23,940 nucleotides of DNA, taken from the IMG/VR virus record IMGVR_UViG_3300034375_005284, positions 1 to 23,940 of that record, one strand, 5' to 3'. The notes beneath the pieces were generated by a model. It searched no databases. It saw only the letters and a program-made list of their open reading frames with translations, and was not told the DNA's origin. The translations under genes and the position numbers were made by a program. Numbering within the stretch: the first letter of the stretch is position 1; every line of letters starts with the position of its first letter. Shown one piece after another: positions 1 to 7,974 of this stretch. Source of the stretch: a virus.

Positions 1-1656
1 GTAACTGCTGGAGAAAGTATTACGCTAGCTGGTGGATTAAGTTATAGCGGTACAACATTAACCTCAGCAAACGATAATACTACATATACTGCTGGTACAG
101 GTTTAACACTAACAGGTACATCCTTTAGTGTAACAGCTAATACATATGCTGCTGCATCACATACTCATGCTGCTTCTGATATTACAAGTGGAACTCTAGC
201 TATTGCTCGTATACCAACCGTAGATAGTAAGATATCAGAGTTCATTGAAAACAAGCATATATATCAAAGTTCTGCTAGCGTAGGAGTTTATATGCCTATG
301 GTTAAAGGCGGTTTATACGCAACCAGTAGTAGCTCTAAAACAGGGCAGCTTAAAATAAAATTGCCTTCGTATAAGACAGCAATGATGATATCGTTTCGTA
401 TAGACGTTTATGAATACAATACAGATAGACAACAATCTTATATTGTATCGGGGTATGCTTATAATGACGAATCAGCTACATGGTATAACACTAGTGCAAT
501 ATGTCTTTCAGATTCGGATAACAGAAATCTTAATGTAAGATTTTATAGCGATACAACAGCTGGGGAACAATATGTTACAATTGGAGAAACAGATTCTAAC
601 TGGGTATACCCCCAAGTTGTTGTAAGAAATGTGTTTGGTGGTTACAATACTTCTATAAGTGAATTAAATGGCACTTGGGGTATTAGTTTTATAGAAGAGA
701 ACGCGGGGACTTCACATGCCGCACATAGTAATAACTCCCCAATAGTACAAGCTAGTAGAGTAGTGGGTGAACTTACTACCTCAAATATACCTCAGCTAGC
801 TTACACTTCACTTAGTGGATTACCAACATTAGGAACAGCTGCGGCAGCAGCTACAACAGACTTCGCTACAGCAGCTCAAGGGCTTTTAGCTGATAGCGCA
901 TTACAGTCAGAGACATTTAGTTCATCTGATGTTGTGTTGTCTTTGTCGGGTGACGATGTAATAGCGGGAGACAGCATAACTCTTGCTGGAGGTCTTAGTT
1001 ACAATGCATCTACTAAAACTTTATCTCAAACCGATAACAATACAGTATACACGCACCCTACTTCAGCTGGTAACAAACACATACCTACCGGAGGTTCAGC
1101 GGGTCAATTTTTAAAGTATTCTTCTAGCGGTACAGCTGTATGGGCAACGCCTTCCTACACAACTAACACCGATACTCAGCTCTCGGATTCTTACGTCAGA
1201 GGGCTTTATACCGGTGGTACAAATGTAAGTATTACCGCAGCAGGCGTTATATCATCTACTAATACAACTTATAGCACTGCAGACTTTGACGCAGCAGGTA
1301 GCGCTGCTACTGTTCAATCAAATCTTGACTCAGTAGCCGCTAACGTTGCTGGTATATCTAATCAGTCAAACACAGACGTAGATACAGGAACCGAGACAAT
1401 CGCACAAGTATCTAAAGGAACTTATACAGCAGCCTTTTTTGATTTTGTTATTAAGAACGGAACTAACGTAAGAGCTGGTACAGTATATTCGTGTCATGAC
1501 GGAACAAACGTAGAGTTTACGGAAACCTCAACAGTTGATCTGGGTGATACATCTGATGTATCTTTAGCTGTAGATATATCTGGAACCAACATGAGATTAC
1601 GAGCTACTACAACTTCAAACAACTGGAGTGTTAAATCATTAGTAAGAGCAATATAA
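1..1656 (+). CDS. Tail fibre protein, 5' end missing (runs off the left edge)
   Basis: The frame is open from base 1 and stays open through the internal ATG at 292, so the true start lies outside the window; 551 residues are visible. The protein is rich in Thr, Ser, Gly and Ala with short beta-repeat modules, as in phage tail fibres. In order: a short module (TAGESITLAGGLSY), a beta-rich domain at about residues 80-255, an alanine-rich linker (SLSGLPTLGTAAAAAT), a block shared with the fibre gene at 5013-6365, and a C-terminal domain of about 100 residues from the DTGTET motif to the end. I associate that last domain with the tips of marine phage fibres, from memory. The role would be host-surface recognition. 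The stop is followed one base later by the next ATG (TAATATG), suggesting coupled translation. Receptor and symmetry cannot be told. Confidence 0.85.
   Translation, partial: VTAGESITLAGGLSYSGTTLTSANDNTTYTAGTGLTLTGTSFSVTANTYAAASHTHAASDITSGTLAIARIPTVDSKISEFIENKHIYQSSASVGVYMPMVKGGLYATSSSSKTGQLKIKLPSYKTAMMISFRIDVYEYNTDRQQSYIVSGYAYNDESATWYNTSAICLSDSDNRNLNVRFYSDTTAGEQYVTIGETDSNWVYPQVVVRNVFGGYNTSISELNGTWGISFIEENAGTSHAAHSNNSPIVQASRVVGELTTSNIPQLAYTSLSGLPTLGTAAAAATTDFATAAQGLLADSALQSETFSSSDVVLSLSGDDVIAGDSITLAGGLSYNASTKTLSQTDNNTVYTHPTSAGNKHIPTGGSAGQFLKYSSSGTAVWATPSYTTNTDTQLSDSYVRGLYTGGTNVSITAAGVISSTNTTYSTADFDAAGSAATVQSNLDSVAANVAGISNQSNTDVDTGTETIAQVSKGTYTAAFFDFVIKNGTNVRAGTVYSCHDGTNVEFTETSTVDLGDTSDVSLAVDISGTNMRLRATTTSNNWSVKSLVRAI
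910..1176 (+). repeat. Fibre module, copy 1 of a diverged 267-bp duplication
   Basis: This block matches 5865-6131 in the other fibre gene at DNA and protein level without any length change. Both start with ETFSSSDVV and end with ATPSYTTNTDT, and both contain the identical segment HPTSAGNKHIPTGG. Many differences are at third codon positions, which indicates an old duplication or exchange kept under protein-level selection. Confidence 0.85.
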
Positions 1657-1657
1657 T

Positions 1658-2836
1658 ATGGGAATACATAGAGGACCAAACCCGGTTAAAGACGGTTTAG
1701 TATTCGGTTGTGATACTGGGTATGGCGTAGCTGATAATGACACTACTACAAGGTTTTACCCTGGAGAGAGTACAGACAATATATTAAGGTTATTTACTAG
1801 TGGAAACCAATCTTTATCTTATGGTAGTCATATCTACATAGTAACAGCGCAAGAAACAAACGTTTCAGATGTTACAGCTCCTAATGGACAGTACTCTAGA
1901 TTTACTGGGAACACCAACTCTAGTAATAATCAAGTTTTTTGGAGTTATGCAGGTAATAGTAATAATTACACTGGAAGCACTGTAACCTTTTCTACTTATT
2001 TAAAAGGAAGTGGCACGTGTCATCTTACTACTTATGATGACCAATCTGGATATGGTGTTTCCAGTACTATAACATTAACTAATGAATGGGTAAGATATAG
2101 CTATACCAGAACTATAAATGCTAGCGCAACAAGTCATTGGTCAGGGGTTAGAGGTATATTAACCAGTACAAACGTTTACATTGCAGCTAGTCAAGCAGAA
2201 ATAAAAGGACACGCTACGCCTTTTACCGCCACCACCCGCTCATCCACAGCCTCTCTAATAGACTTAAAGAAGACTACCGACATAGATGTATCTAGTGTTT
2301 CTTTTGACTCAACTGGGCAGCCTACGTTTGACAACACAGATGACAGAATTACTATGCCAAACAGCTCAGTATTTAATCATACTTCAGAGCTGTCTATAGA
2401 AGCTTGGGTAAAGTTTGACGGTAATAGTGCAGATTTTATTTTTGAAAAAGGAAATGTAAATACTCAGTACAGCTTATTTAGCCATGGTAGTGACATAGTG
2501 TTTAGGACTCTCCATGCTGGCGACGGCGGATATCAATCTCTTGGCCCTAGTAAAACAACCGCAGGCATTACTAATGGCCAATGGCATCATATCGTAGGTT
2601 CTTGGGACGGTTCAACAAAACGTATTTATGTAGATGGGGTTGATAAAGCAAGTGTATCTAAAAGCGGGGCGCTTACTACAACTTCTAATGGAGCTGCTAT
2701 TGGTTCATTTGGGGGTACATCTTCAGGATACTATTTTGGTGGCGAAATTGCTATTGTGAAAATATATGATAAAGGATTATCCGCTACAGAAGTAAAACAA
2801 AATTATAACTCACACAAAAACAGATTTGATATATAA
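1658..2836 (+). CDS. LamG-domain tail appendage / receptor-binding protein
   Basis: 392 residues. The N-terminal about 41 residues (containing KDGLVFGCDTGYG and RFYPGE) closely match the start of the gene at 3774 and may be a shared attachment module. The middle is a beta-rich region. The C-terminal half is a laminin-G / concanavalin A-like domain: SIEAWVKFDG, then GQWHHIVGSWDG, IYVDGV, and a closing GEIAIVKIYDKGLS motif. It ends in a helix (QNYNSHKNRF) that recurs in the proteins at 3178 and 3774. LamG folds in phage appendages usually bind glycans, so a role in adsorption is likely but inferred. The start is one base after the previous stop (TAATATG). No Shine-Dalgarno is visible. Confidence 0.85.
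   Translation: MGIHRGPNPVKDGLVFGCDTGYGVADNDTTTRFYPGESTDNILRLFTSGNQSLSYGSHIYIVTAQETNVSDVTAPNGQYSRFTGNTNSSNNQVFWSYAGNSNNYTGSTVTFSTYLKGSGTCHLTTYDDQSGYGVSSTITLTNEWVRYSYTRTINASATSHWSGVRGILTSTNVYIAASQAEIKGHATPFTATTRSSTASLIDLKKTTDIDVSSVSFDSTGQPTFDNTDDRITMPNSSVFNHTSELSIEAWVKFDGNSADFIFEKGNVNTQYSLFSHGSDIVFRTLHAGDGGYQSLGPSKTTAGITNGQWHHIVGSWDGSTKRIYVDGVDKASVSKSGALTTTSNGAAIGSFGGTSSGYYFGGEIAIVKIYDKGLSATEVKQNYNSHKNRFDI
2234..2332 (+). repeat. LamG-gene linker repeat, copy 1
   Basis: A 99-base block matching 4389-4487 with no length change. It encodes TRSSTASLIDLKKTTDIDV followed by the SFDSTGQP motif, just upstream of the LamG domain in both proteins. It marks the two genes as paralogues. Confidence 0.8.
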
Positions 2837-2840
2837 TATT

Positions 2841-3176
2841 ATGAGTAGATTTGAAAACAGAAGATGGTTGGTAATCCCAACAAGCATAATAGATGATATT
2901 GATTTCAATCAAGTTCACGAATCTAATGCAGACAGCCTAAGACTTTCCGTAGACGGTACTGAAACTTTTGTAAAGTATGAAGTTACAGTGGTAGCAGAAG
3001 ACACTACTGAAACATTTATTGATCCTGAAACGAACGAAGAGGTAACAGTTACGACAGAAGCTGGGACTTACGGCAGACCGAGTGTGTATAGCACGGATTA
3101 TGATGAATACAGCCACGCTGGGATTCTCGCTTTACTAGCTACGGAAGCTTGGACTAACCCAATAGACGAAGAATAA
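2841..3176 (+). CDS. Small acidic protein within the LamG fibre cluster, function unknown
   Basis: 111 residues from the ATG at 2841. A TTG at 2826 in the same frame would overlap the preceding gene and is less likely, because the TAATATTATG stop-start junction here recurs at 11065-11074. The start MSRFENRRWLVIPTSIID is followed by a short beta-rich segment (LRLSVDGTETFVKYEV), an acidic stretch (FIDPETNEEVTV) and a C-terminus with EYSHAGILALLATEAW. No catalytic motif, signal peptide or membrane segment is seen. I associate similar small proteins with marine phage fibre loci, from memory. Position between two LamG fibre genes suggests a fibre accessory or assembly factor, which is inference only. 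Confidence 0.75.
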   Translation: MSRFENRRWLVIPTSIIDDIDFNQVHESNADSLRLSVDGTETFVKYEVTVVAEDTTETFIDPETNEEVTVTTEAGTYGRPSVYSTDYDEYSHAGILALLATEAWTNPIDEE

Positions 3177-3177
3177 T

Positions 3178-3774
3178 ATGGCAACAGCAGTAGGGCCAGA
3201 TATAATAGAAAATGGCTTGGTATTAGCATTAGACGCTGGTAGCTCAAGAAGCTATTCAGGGTCGGGAAACACTTGGAAAGACTTAAGTGGAAATAACTTT
3301 GATTTTACTATAGATGGGTCTGGATTTAGCTATAATGCTGGTGGATGGTTTGATATGGCTGGTGGAGGTATTACTAACACGGAAAACATTACGGACTCAA
3401 CTACATGTACATTTGTATTTTGGATAAGAACTACTGATATCCAATCACTTTTTTGGCAGTCTAATACAACCACTTATTATCTAGGAGCATATTCGTCAGG
3501 TAACAAATTTTACAACAATGGATTTGGTTCACCAACTTTATTTATGAATACTGTTTCTAAAGCAAATATATATGATTTTGTAAGAACAGGCGAATGGATA
3601 ATGGTAGAATTTAAAAATGTAAACATGGCTATTATAGATTATAATCAATTTAATCAATATGGTAGTTTTACATTTGGAGATGGGGATATTGCAATAATTC
3701 AAATATACGATAGAAATCTTACAGCAGCAGAATCGCAGCAAAACTACAACGCTCAAAAAAACAGATTCTTATAA
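3178..3774 (+). CDS. Short LamG-like tail appendage protein
   Basis: 198 residues. The N-terminus (GPDIIENGLVLALDAGSS, then GNTWKDLSGNN) is the form typical of phage LamG / concanavalin A-like appendages. A beta-sandwich core follows (CTFVFWIRTTD). It ends in GDIAIIQIYDRNLTAAES and QQNYNAQKNRF, the same closing motif as the neighbours at 1658 and 3774. It is about half the length of those neighbours because the middle region between the N-terminal module and the LamG core is absent. The start is one base after the previous stop (TAATATG) and the stop overlaps the next ATG (TAATG). Probable glycan-binding or receptor-binding role, by family. Confidence 0.8.
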   Translation: MATAVGPDIIENGLVLALDAGSSRSYSGSGNTWKDLSGNNFDFTIDGSGFSYNAGGWFDMAGGGITNTENITDSTTCTFVFWIRTTDIQSLFWQSNTTTYYLGAYSSGNKFYNNGFGSPTLFMNTVSKANIYDFVRTGEWIMVEFKNVNMAIIDYNQFNQYGSFTFGDGDIAIIQIYDRNLTAAESQQNYNAQKNRFL

Positions 3775-4988
3775 TGTATACAGGCCCACACATAATAAAA
3801 GATGGATTAGTATTCGGTTACGACACTGGGTATGGTATATCTGATAATGATACTGCTGCTAGGTTTTACCCAGGTCAGCCAGCAACTAATCTTGTTTCAG
3901 CATATAATGACAACCATGTGCGAAGTGTTACTTGGACTAATAGCGGTACGTGGGTAGCCACTTATAATGCTAGTAACAGGGATAAACCCGTTATACTAGG
4001 GGTAGACATGTCAAAATGTAATTTAATGCATGGTGAAACCACGACTACGGGTAGCCAACATTTTGGGTGTGCTAGTGTTAGCGTGTCTGCCAGTACCACA
4101 TATACAATGTCAGTTTACTACCTCCAAAATAGAGCTGGCGCAAGTAGACCATATTTTAGGACAAGCGTAAATAATAACAACTTAGGATACCTTAGTTATA
4201 ATGGAAGTACAAATACTTCTAATTGGCCAGTAAATGAATGGATTAGAATTTCAGTTACGGTTACGGTACAATCAAATGAAAATGGGTGTTATTTAAGTAA
4301 TTATATAGGCTCACAAGTAGGTGACCAAGTATGGTATTGCGCTCCAATGGTAGCACAGACCAGCCAATTAACTACTTTTGTTGACGGCACACGCTCATCC
4401 ACATCTTCCCTCATAGACCTAAAAGAAACAACTGATATAGATGTATCAAACATGAGTTTTGATTCAACTGGTCAGCCTATATTTGATGGTACGGATGATT
4501 TTTTTACAACATCCGGGCTTTCTACTAACGAGTCCGCAAATTTAACATTTGAAACTGTTATTAGATTTAATGGCGCACTAGATAGTAACGATAGAAAAGT
4601 ATTTCATTGGGACAAAACAGACACATCAAATGGCGTTGCTCAAATAAGAAAAGGAACCAACAATGGTAGGTTAATGTATCAACATCATAATGGTTCTCAA
4701 TGGTATACATTATCTGTTGACAACGTTGTTGTTGCTGATACTTTTGCTCATATAGTGGTTGTTCATAATGGGACAACAGCAACCATGTATAAAAACGGCA
4801 CTCAAATAGGCACAACATCTGTTGGTGCTTTAAACTACACTGACGCTGGTGAAATATTACTGGGATATAGGAGTAGTGCCGAGTATTGGAAGGGTGATAT
4901 TCCTGTTTTTAAGATGTATACTAATGCACTATCAGCATCCGAAATAAAACAAAACTTTAACGCATACAAGAACAGATTTGATATTTAA
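3774..4988 (+). CDS. LamG-domain tail appendage / receptor-binding protein, paralogue of the gene at 1658
   Basis: 404 residues. The N-terminal about 39 residues (KDGLVFGYDTGYGISDND, RFYPGQ) are nearly those of the 1658 gene. The middle region (about 40-200) differs strongly, with a beta-rich segment (CASVSVSASTTYTMSVYY) resembling a carbohydrate-binding fold. The linker TRSSTSSLIDLKETTDIDV and the C-terminal LamG domain (NLTFETVIRFNG, FAHIVVVHNGT, ATMYKNGTQ, GDIPVFKMYTNALS, KQNFNAYKNRF) are again shared. Conserved ends around a variable middle suggest domain swapping of the recognition part. The ATG overlaps the preceding stop (TAATG at 3772-3776). A 24-base gap separates it from the next fibre gene. 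Confidence 0.85.
   Translation: MYTGPHIIKDGLVFGYDTGYGISDNDTAARFYPGQPATNLVSAYNDNHVRSVTWTNSGTWVATYNASNRDKPVILGVDMSKCNLMHGETTTTGSQHFGCASVSVSASTTYTMSVYYLQNRAGASRPYFRTSVNNNNLGYLSYNGSTNTSNWPVNEWIRISVTVTVQSNENGCYLSNYIGSQVGDQVWYCAPMVAQTSQLTTFVDGTRSSTSSLIDLKETTDIDVSNMSFDSTGQPIFDGTDDFFTTSGLSTNESANLTFETVIRFNGALDSNDRKVFHWDKTDTSNGVAQIRKGTNNGRLMYQHHNGSQWYTLSVDNVVVADTFAHIVVVHNGTTATMYKNGTQIGTTSVGALNYTDAGEILLGYRSSAEYWKGDIPVFKMYTNALSASEIKQNFNAYKNRFDI
4389..4487 (+). repeat. LamG-gene linker repeat, copy 2
   Basis: Partner of 2234-2332: same 99-base length, same encoded linker (SSLIDLKETTDIDV, SFDSTGQP), diverged mainly at synonymous sites. Confidence 0.8.
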
Positions 4989-4999
4989 CCTGGAAAATG

Positions 5000-5004
5000 A
5001 AAGG
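5000..5004 (+). promoter_or_regulatory. Shine-Dalgarno-like AAAGG before the fibre gene at 5013
   Basis: AAAGG lies 8 bases before the ATG at 5013, inside the 24-base gap after the LamG gene. It is the only intergenic purine-rich element with usable spacing that I see. The other starts have AT-rich leaders or stop-start overlaps. It may be chance. Confidence 0.35.
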
Positions 5005-5012
5005 TAATAATT

Positions 5013-6365
5013 ATGGCAAACGAATTTAAAGTAAAGAAGGGTCTCATAGTAGAAGGCTCTGGTGGTACAATCCTAGACATACAAGGTAGTGTTGGGCAAC
5101 TGTTTTCAATAACAGACAGTCTCACTGGAGACTTGTTTGCGGTATCAGATATATCGGGTATACCAATACTGAACGTAAACTCTAGTGGGGCCGTTGACAT
5201 AGACGGTGATTTATCCGTTACAGACGATGTTACGCTAAGCAACTTTGGTGCTGGGTATTTAAAGACTAATGTAAATGGCGTAGTGAGCAATACTGCTACT
5301 ATTCCGTGGTCAACAGTTTCAAGTACTCCTACAACTATTAGTGGATATGGGATTACTGATGCATTTGATGGATCTTATAGTTCTTTATCTGGTACTCCAA
5401 CACTAGGAACAGCAGCGGCGGCAGCTACAGGGGACTTTGCGGCAGCAGCACATGACCATAGTAGAATTTTAGAGCGTTCAACAATCACATATGGAGACCC
5501 CCAACTTCAATGGACTGACCTTAATGGTAATGGAGGCACGGGACTAAACGGAGCAGCACCTGGCAACCCATTTAGCGATTGGTTTCATCACATTATAATG
5601 AACCATGCTAACAACAGTGGTTACTATGTTGATATTGCTGCTTGTTTCCATAGTGATGACTTGTATTTCAGAAGGAACGTAGGCGGTACGCTTAGTGCTT
5701 GGAGAGAAATTTACCACACAGGTAACTTAACTCCCTTAACCATAGGTACAACAGCTACCACTGCAATGGCTGGTAACACTTTGTCTGCCCAGAACATAAC
5801 GGACATTGGTAATCTATCAGGCACTAACACAGGTGACCAAGATTTAAGTTCATACTTAACTGCAGAGACATTCAGTTCATCTGATGTTGTAATGTCCATT
5901 GATGGTAATGACTTAACAGCTGGAGTAAGTGTATCGCTCGCAGGTGGTTTATCTTATAATGTATCTACTAATACCTTAACACAAACAGATAACAATACAG
6001 TATATGTTCACCCTACTTCAGCTGGTAACAAACACATACCAACTGGTGGTGCTGCTGGTCAGTTCCTAAAGTATTCATCAAGCGGTACTGCTGTATGGGC
6101 AACGCCTTCTTACACAACGAATACGGACACAACTTATTCAGCAGGTAGCGGTCTTGATTTAACCAGCACTACTTTTAGTGTTGAGCCTGATTTACGAGAT
6201 GGTATTACACACGTTGGTGTTGATGGCAACAACTACATACAGTTTGATTCTACGAATAGACGTATAGATTTTTATGCAGATAATAATTTTGTGGCTCGTA
6301 TGGAGTCTGATGGTGATTTACATATTAAAGGAGACGTTATTGCGTTCTCAGATATATTCTCATAA
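5013..6365 (+). CDS. Tail fibre protein with pyocin-knob-like segment
   Basis: 450 residues. The N-terminus (ANEFKVKKGLIVEGSGGT, then DIQGSVGQLFSITDSLTGD and SGIPILNVNSSG) is a beta-repeat start I associate with marine phage fibres. An alanine-rich linker (SLSGTPTLGTAAAAAT) is followed at about residues 155-245 by a pyocin-knob-like domain ending in WREIYHTGNLT. Next comes the 89-residue block shared with the left-edge fibre, then a C-terminus (YIQFDSTNRRIDFYADNN, GDLHIKGDVIAFSDIFS). That ending resembles the stretch that commonly precedes a Peptidase_S74 self-cleaving chaperone domain, but the gene stops there. The role would be fibre trimer formation and host binding. The stop overlaps the next ATG (TAATG). 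Confidence 0.85.
   Translation: MANEFKVKKGLIVEGSGGTILDIQGSVGQLFSITDSLTGDLFAVSDISGIPILNVNSSGAVDIDGDLSVTDDVTLSNFGAGYLKTNVNGVVSNTATIPWSTVSSTPTTISGYGITDAFDGSYSSLSGTPTLGTAAAAATGDFAAAAHDHSRILERSTITYGDPQLQWTDLNGNGGTGLNGAAPGNPFSDWFHHIIMNHANNSGYYVDIAACFHSDDLYFRRNVGGTLSAWREIYHTGNLTPLTIGTTATTAMAGNTLSAQNITDIGNLSGTNTGDQDLSSYLTAETFSSSDVVMSIDGNDLTAGVSVSLAGGLSYNVSTNTLTQTDNNTVYVHPTSAGNKHIPTGGAAGQFLKYSSSGTAVWATPSYTTNTDTTYSAGSGLDLTSTTFSVEPDLRDGITHVGVDGNNYIQFDSTNRRIDFYADNNFVARMESDGDLHIKGDVIAFSDIFS
5865..6131 (+). repeat. Fibre module, copy 2 of a diverged 267-bp duplication
   Basis: Equal-length partner of 910-1176, encoding ETFSSSDVVMSIDGND through ATPSYTTNTDT. An internal 45-base part (5913-5957, LTAGVSVSLAGGLSY) also matches 958-1002 and the first 45 bases of the window, so that element occurs three times. 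Confidence 0.85.
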
Positions 6366-7333
6366 TGGCGTTACAAAGCAGCGGACAAATAAAAATATCA
6401 GAAATAGCTACTGAGCTTATTGGCAGTAGTGAACCAAACCTTAGTCTTACAGGTTTGTCTGTGGGTGATTTTGGTACTATAAACACCGCAAACGCTTCAA
6501 CGGACAGACCAGACGGTAATAAACCTCACGCCATGAGTGAGTTTTACAGCTACGACCATAGCGCAGTTATTGATAGTGATTACTACTGGCTTGGTGATGG
6601 TGTTAATGATACATTAAGGTTTACTAACCACAGTAGCACATTGTTTGGGAGTAATGATGACTTTAGTTATAGTGGTTGGTTTCGGGTGGATGAAACTAGT
6701 AACCAAATGCAATGGCTAGGTTCATTTTCTGAGGCATCTCCAAGTGGGTCTAACCAGATTTTTATTCAGTATAATCCAACTAGCGCTAGAATGCAGTTAA
6801 GATTCAGATATGGCGGTGGGGGTAATTTTCATCAAAGGTTTTGGTCTATTTCTTCTACTAATAATACTTCTATTACGGGGGTAAATAGTAACGGATGGTA
6901 TTCTACAAACAGAGGCAATGTAAATAGTGAAGGATTTGTACACTTAGTATTCACACGTGATAATTCAGACACGACTTCTTCTGGTATGAATCTATACTGG
7001 AATGGAACAAAATTACCAGAAAGCATTCAGTTTAATTCTCAAAGCCTAACAACTTTTAATATACGAAGCGTAGCTATTGGGGATGCTGTTGGTAGTTCAC
7101 CTAACAATGCTAGTGTATTCAAAGGTGGTATAGACCAAGTAAGTGTGTATAACAAGACTTTAACACAATCAGAAGTAACAGCCCTGTATAACAGTGGTAC
7201 TCCAATGACATGCTCCGATGCTGGCGTAACCACCAATTTATTGGCTGAGTATAGATTAGAAAACAACACCACGAATACTAGCGGTACATTCCCTAGCCTA
7301 ACAAATAGTGGTGGAACATTTACAGCTTACTAA
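6365..7333 (+). CDS. LamG-like tail appendage protein with a distinct N-terminal module
   Basis: 322 residues. The first about 65 residues (ALQSSGQIKISEIATELIG through KPHAMSEFYSYDHS) form a module I associate with the start of phage tail appendage proteins, probably for attachment to the virion. A LamG / concanavalin A-like domain follows (LRFTNHSSTLFG, FSYSGWFRVDE, EGFVHLVFTRDN, NLYWNGTKL, GGIDQVSVYNKTLTQSE, VTALYNSGTP). It ends in a short tail with LLAEYRLENN. Unlike the LamG proteins at 1658-4988 it lacks the KNRF ending, so it belongs to a different subgroup. The start overlaps the previous stop (TAATG) and its stop is one base before the next ATG (TAATATG). Confidence 0.82.
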   Translation: MALQSSGQIKISEIATELIGSSEPNLSLTGLSVGDFGTINTANASTDRPDGNKPHAMSEFYSYDHSAVIDSDYYWLGDGVNDTLRFTNHSSTLFGSNDDFSYSGWFRVDETSNQMQWLGSFSEASPSGSNQIFIQYNPTSARMQLRFRYGGGGNFHQRFWSISSTNNTSITGVNSNGWYSTNRGNVNSEGFVHLVFTRDNSDTTSSGMNLYWNGTKLPESIQFNSQSLTTFNIRSVAIGDAVGSSPNNASVFKGGIDQVSVYNKTLTQSEVTALYNSGTPMTCSDAGVTTNLLAEYRLENNTTNTSGTFPSLTNSGGTFTAY

Positions 7334-7334
7334 T

Positions 7335-7550
7335 ATGAACACATACTATTTAATGACCACTGAGCAGAAAGACGCGGTGGAAGCGGAAGTTTTATTTCAA
7401 GAGCCTTATAGCAATATTGCTACAGACAAATGGATAGTAGAGTGTACGACTGGGGGGCTAGACTGTATAACTGAATACGCTAGTGCTGAAGAGTGCCGAC
7501 AATATGTTATAGATAATTTAAGTGTGTGGGACGACCTATACGGAGTTTAA
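7335..7550 (+). CDS. Small acidic protein, unknown function
   Basis: 71 residues from the ATG at 7335. An in-frame GTG at 7308 would overlap the preceding gene and is less likely because the junction here is TAATATG, as at other genes. Sequence features are YYLMTTEQKDAVEAEVLFQ, two cysteines in the centre (VECTTGGLDC), a third in SAEECRQYVID, and an acidic, aromatic end (WDDLYGV). No known domain is recognised. It sits between the last fibre gene and the holin-like gene, so a fibre accessory or lysis-related role is possible but unsupported. Confidence 0.65.
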   Translation: MNTYYLMTTEQKDAVEAEVLFQEPYSNIATDKWIVECTTGGLDCITEYASAEECRQYVIDNLSVWDDLYGV

Positions 7551-7566
7551 ACGATATAAATACATT

Positions 7567-7974
7567 ATGAGCAAATTATTAAAATTACTAGGTGTGAGTG
7601 CAGCGCCATTGTTAGACAAAGCAGCTGAGGTTGCTGACAGATTTATTGATACACCTGCTGAGAAGAAAGCTTTTATTAAAGAAGCATACCAGCAAGAAGT
7701 ATTAGATCGTAAAGAAGCTAGAGAACTAGGTAAGAGCAAAAGCACGCCAGATATACTAACTTATATAACATTGGTTATTGCTATTGGCTTAGCGGTGGCT
7801 ATATTTACAGACATACTTGATTGGGAAACATTAACGGAAGTACAAAAAGGATTAATAACTACGTTTAGCGGGTTTTTCTTGCGTACCTTAGGCGATGTAT
7901 ATGGGTATTGGTTTGGATCTTCAATGGGATCTGGCGATAAGACAAAAGACTTAACTAAGCTGATGCGCAAGTAA
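7567..7974 (+). CDS. Holin-like membrane protein (GTA-type 3TM holin family)
   Basis: 135 residues from the ATG at 7567. A GTG at 7522 in the same frame overlaps the preceding gene and is unlikely. An amphipathic N-terminal part (about 1-55, including ADRFIDTPAEKKAFIKEAYQ) precedes a clear membrane helix (about 61-83, ILTYITLVIAIGLAVAIF) and a second hydrophobic segment (about 94-117, GLITTFSGFFLRTLGDVYG). It then has FGSSMGSGDKTK and a basic tail. The FGSS-GS-K ending after the last helix is typical of the GTA_holin_3TM family as I remember it. Holins form lesions in the inner membrane that time lysis. No endolysin gene lies in this window, so the lysis partner must be elsewhere or supplied differently. 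Confidence 0.7.
   Translation: MSKLLKLLGVSAAPLLDKAAEVADRFIDTPAEKKAFIKEAYQQEVLDRKEARELGKSKSTPDILTYITLVIAIGLAVAIFTDILDWETLTEVQKGLITTFSGFFLRTLGDVYGYWFGSSMGSGDKTKDLTKLMRK

Noticed and set aside
292-1656. Gene starting at the ATG at 292
   Set aside because: The same frame is open back to base 1 and encodes fibre-like sequence upstream, so the ATG is internal and the gene is truncated by the window.
6340-6420. Frameshift hiding a Peptidase_S74 domain after the fibre gene
   Set aside because: No S74-like sequence appears in any frame downstream; the next gene begins cleanly at TAATG with its own appendage N-terminus.
7308-7334. Upstream GTG/TTG starts (7308, 7522, 2826, 10714, 12752, 13242)
   Set aside because: They would extend genes back into their neighbours; an ATG at or near the previous stop exists in each case and fits the local junction pattern.
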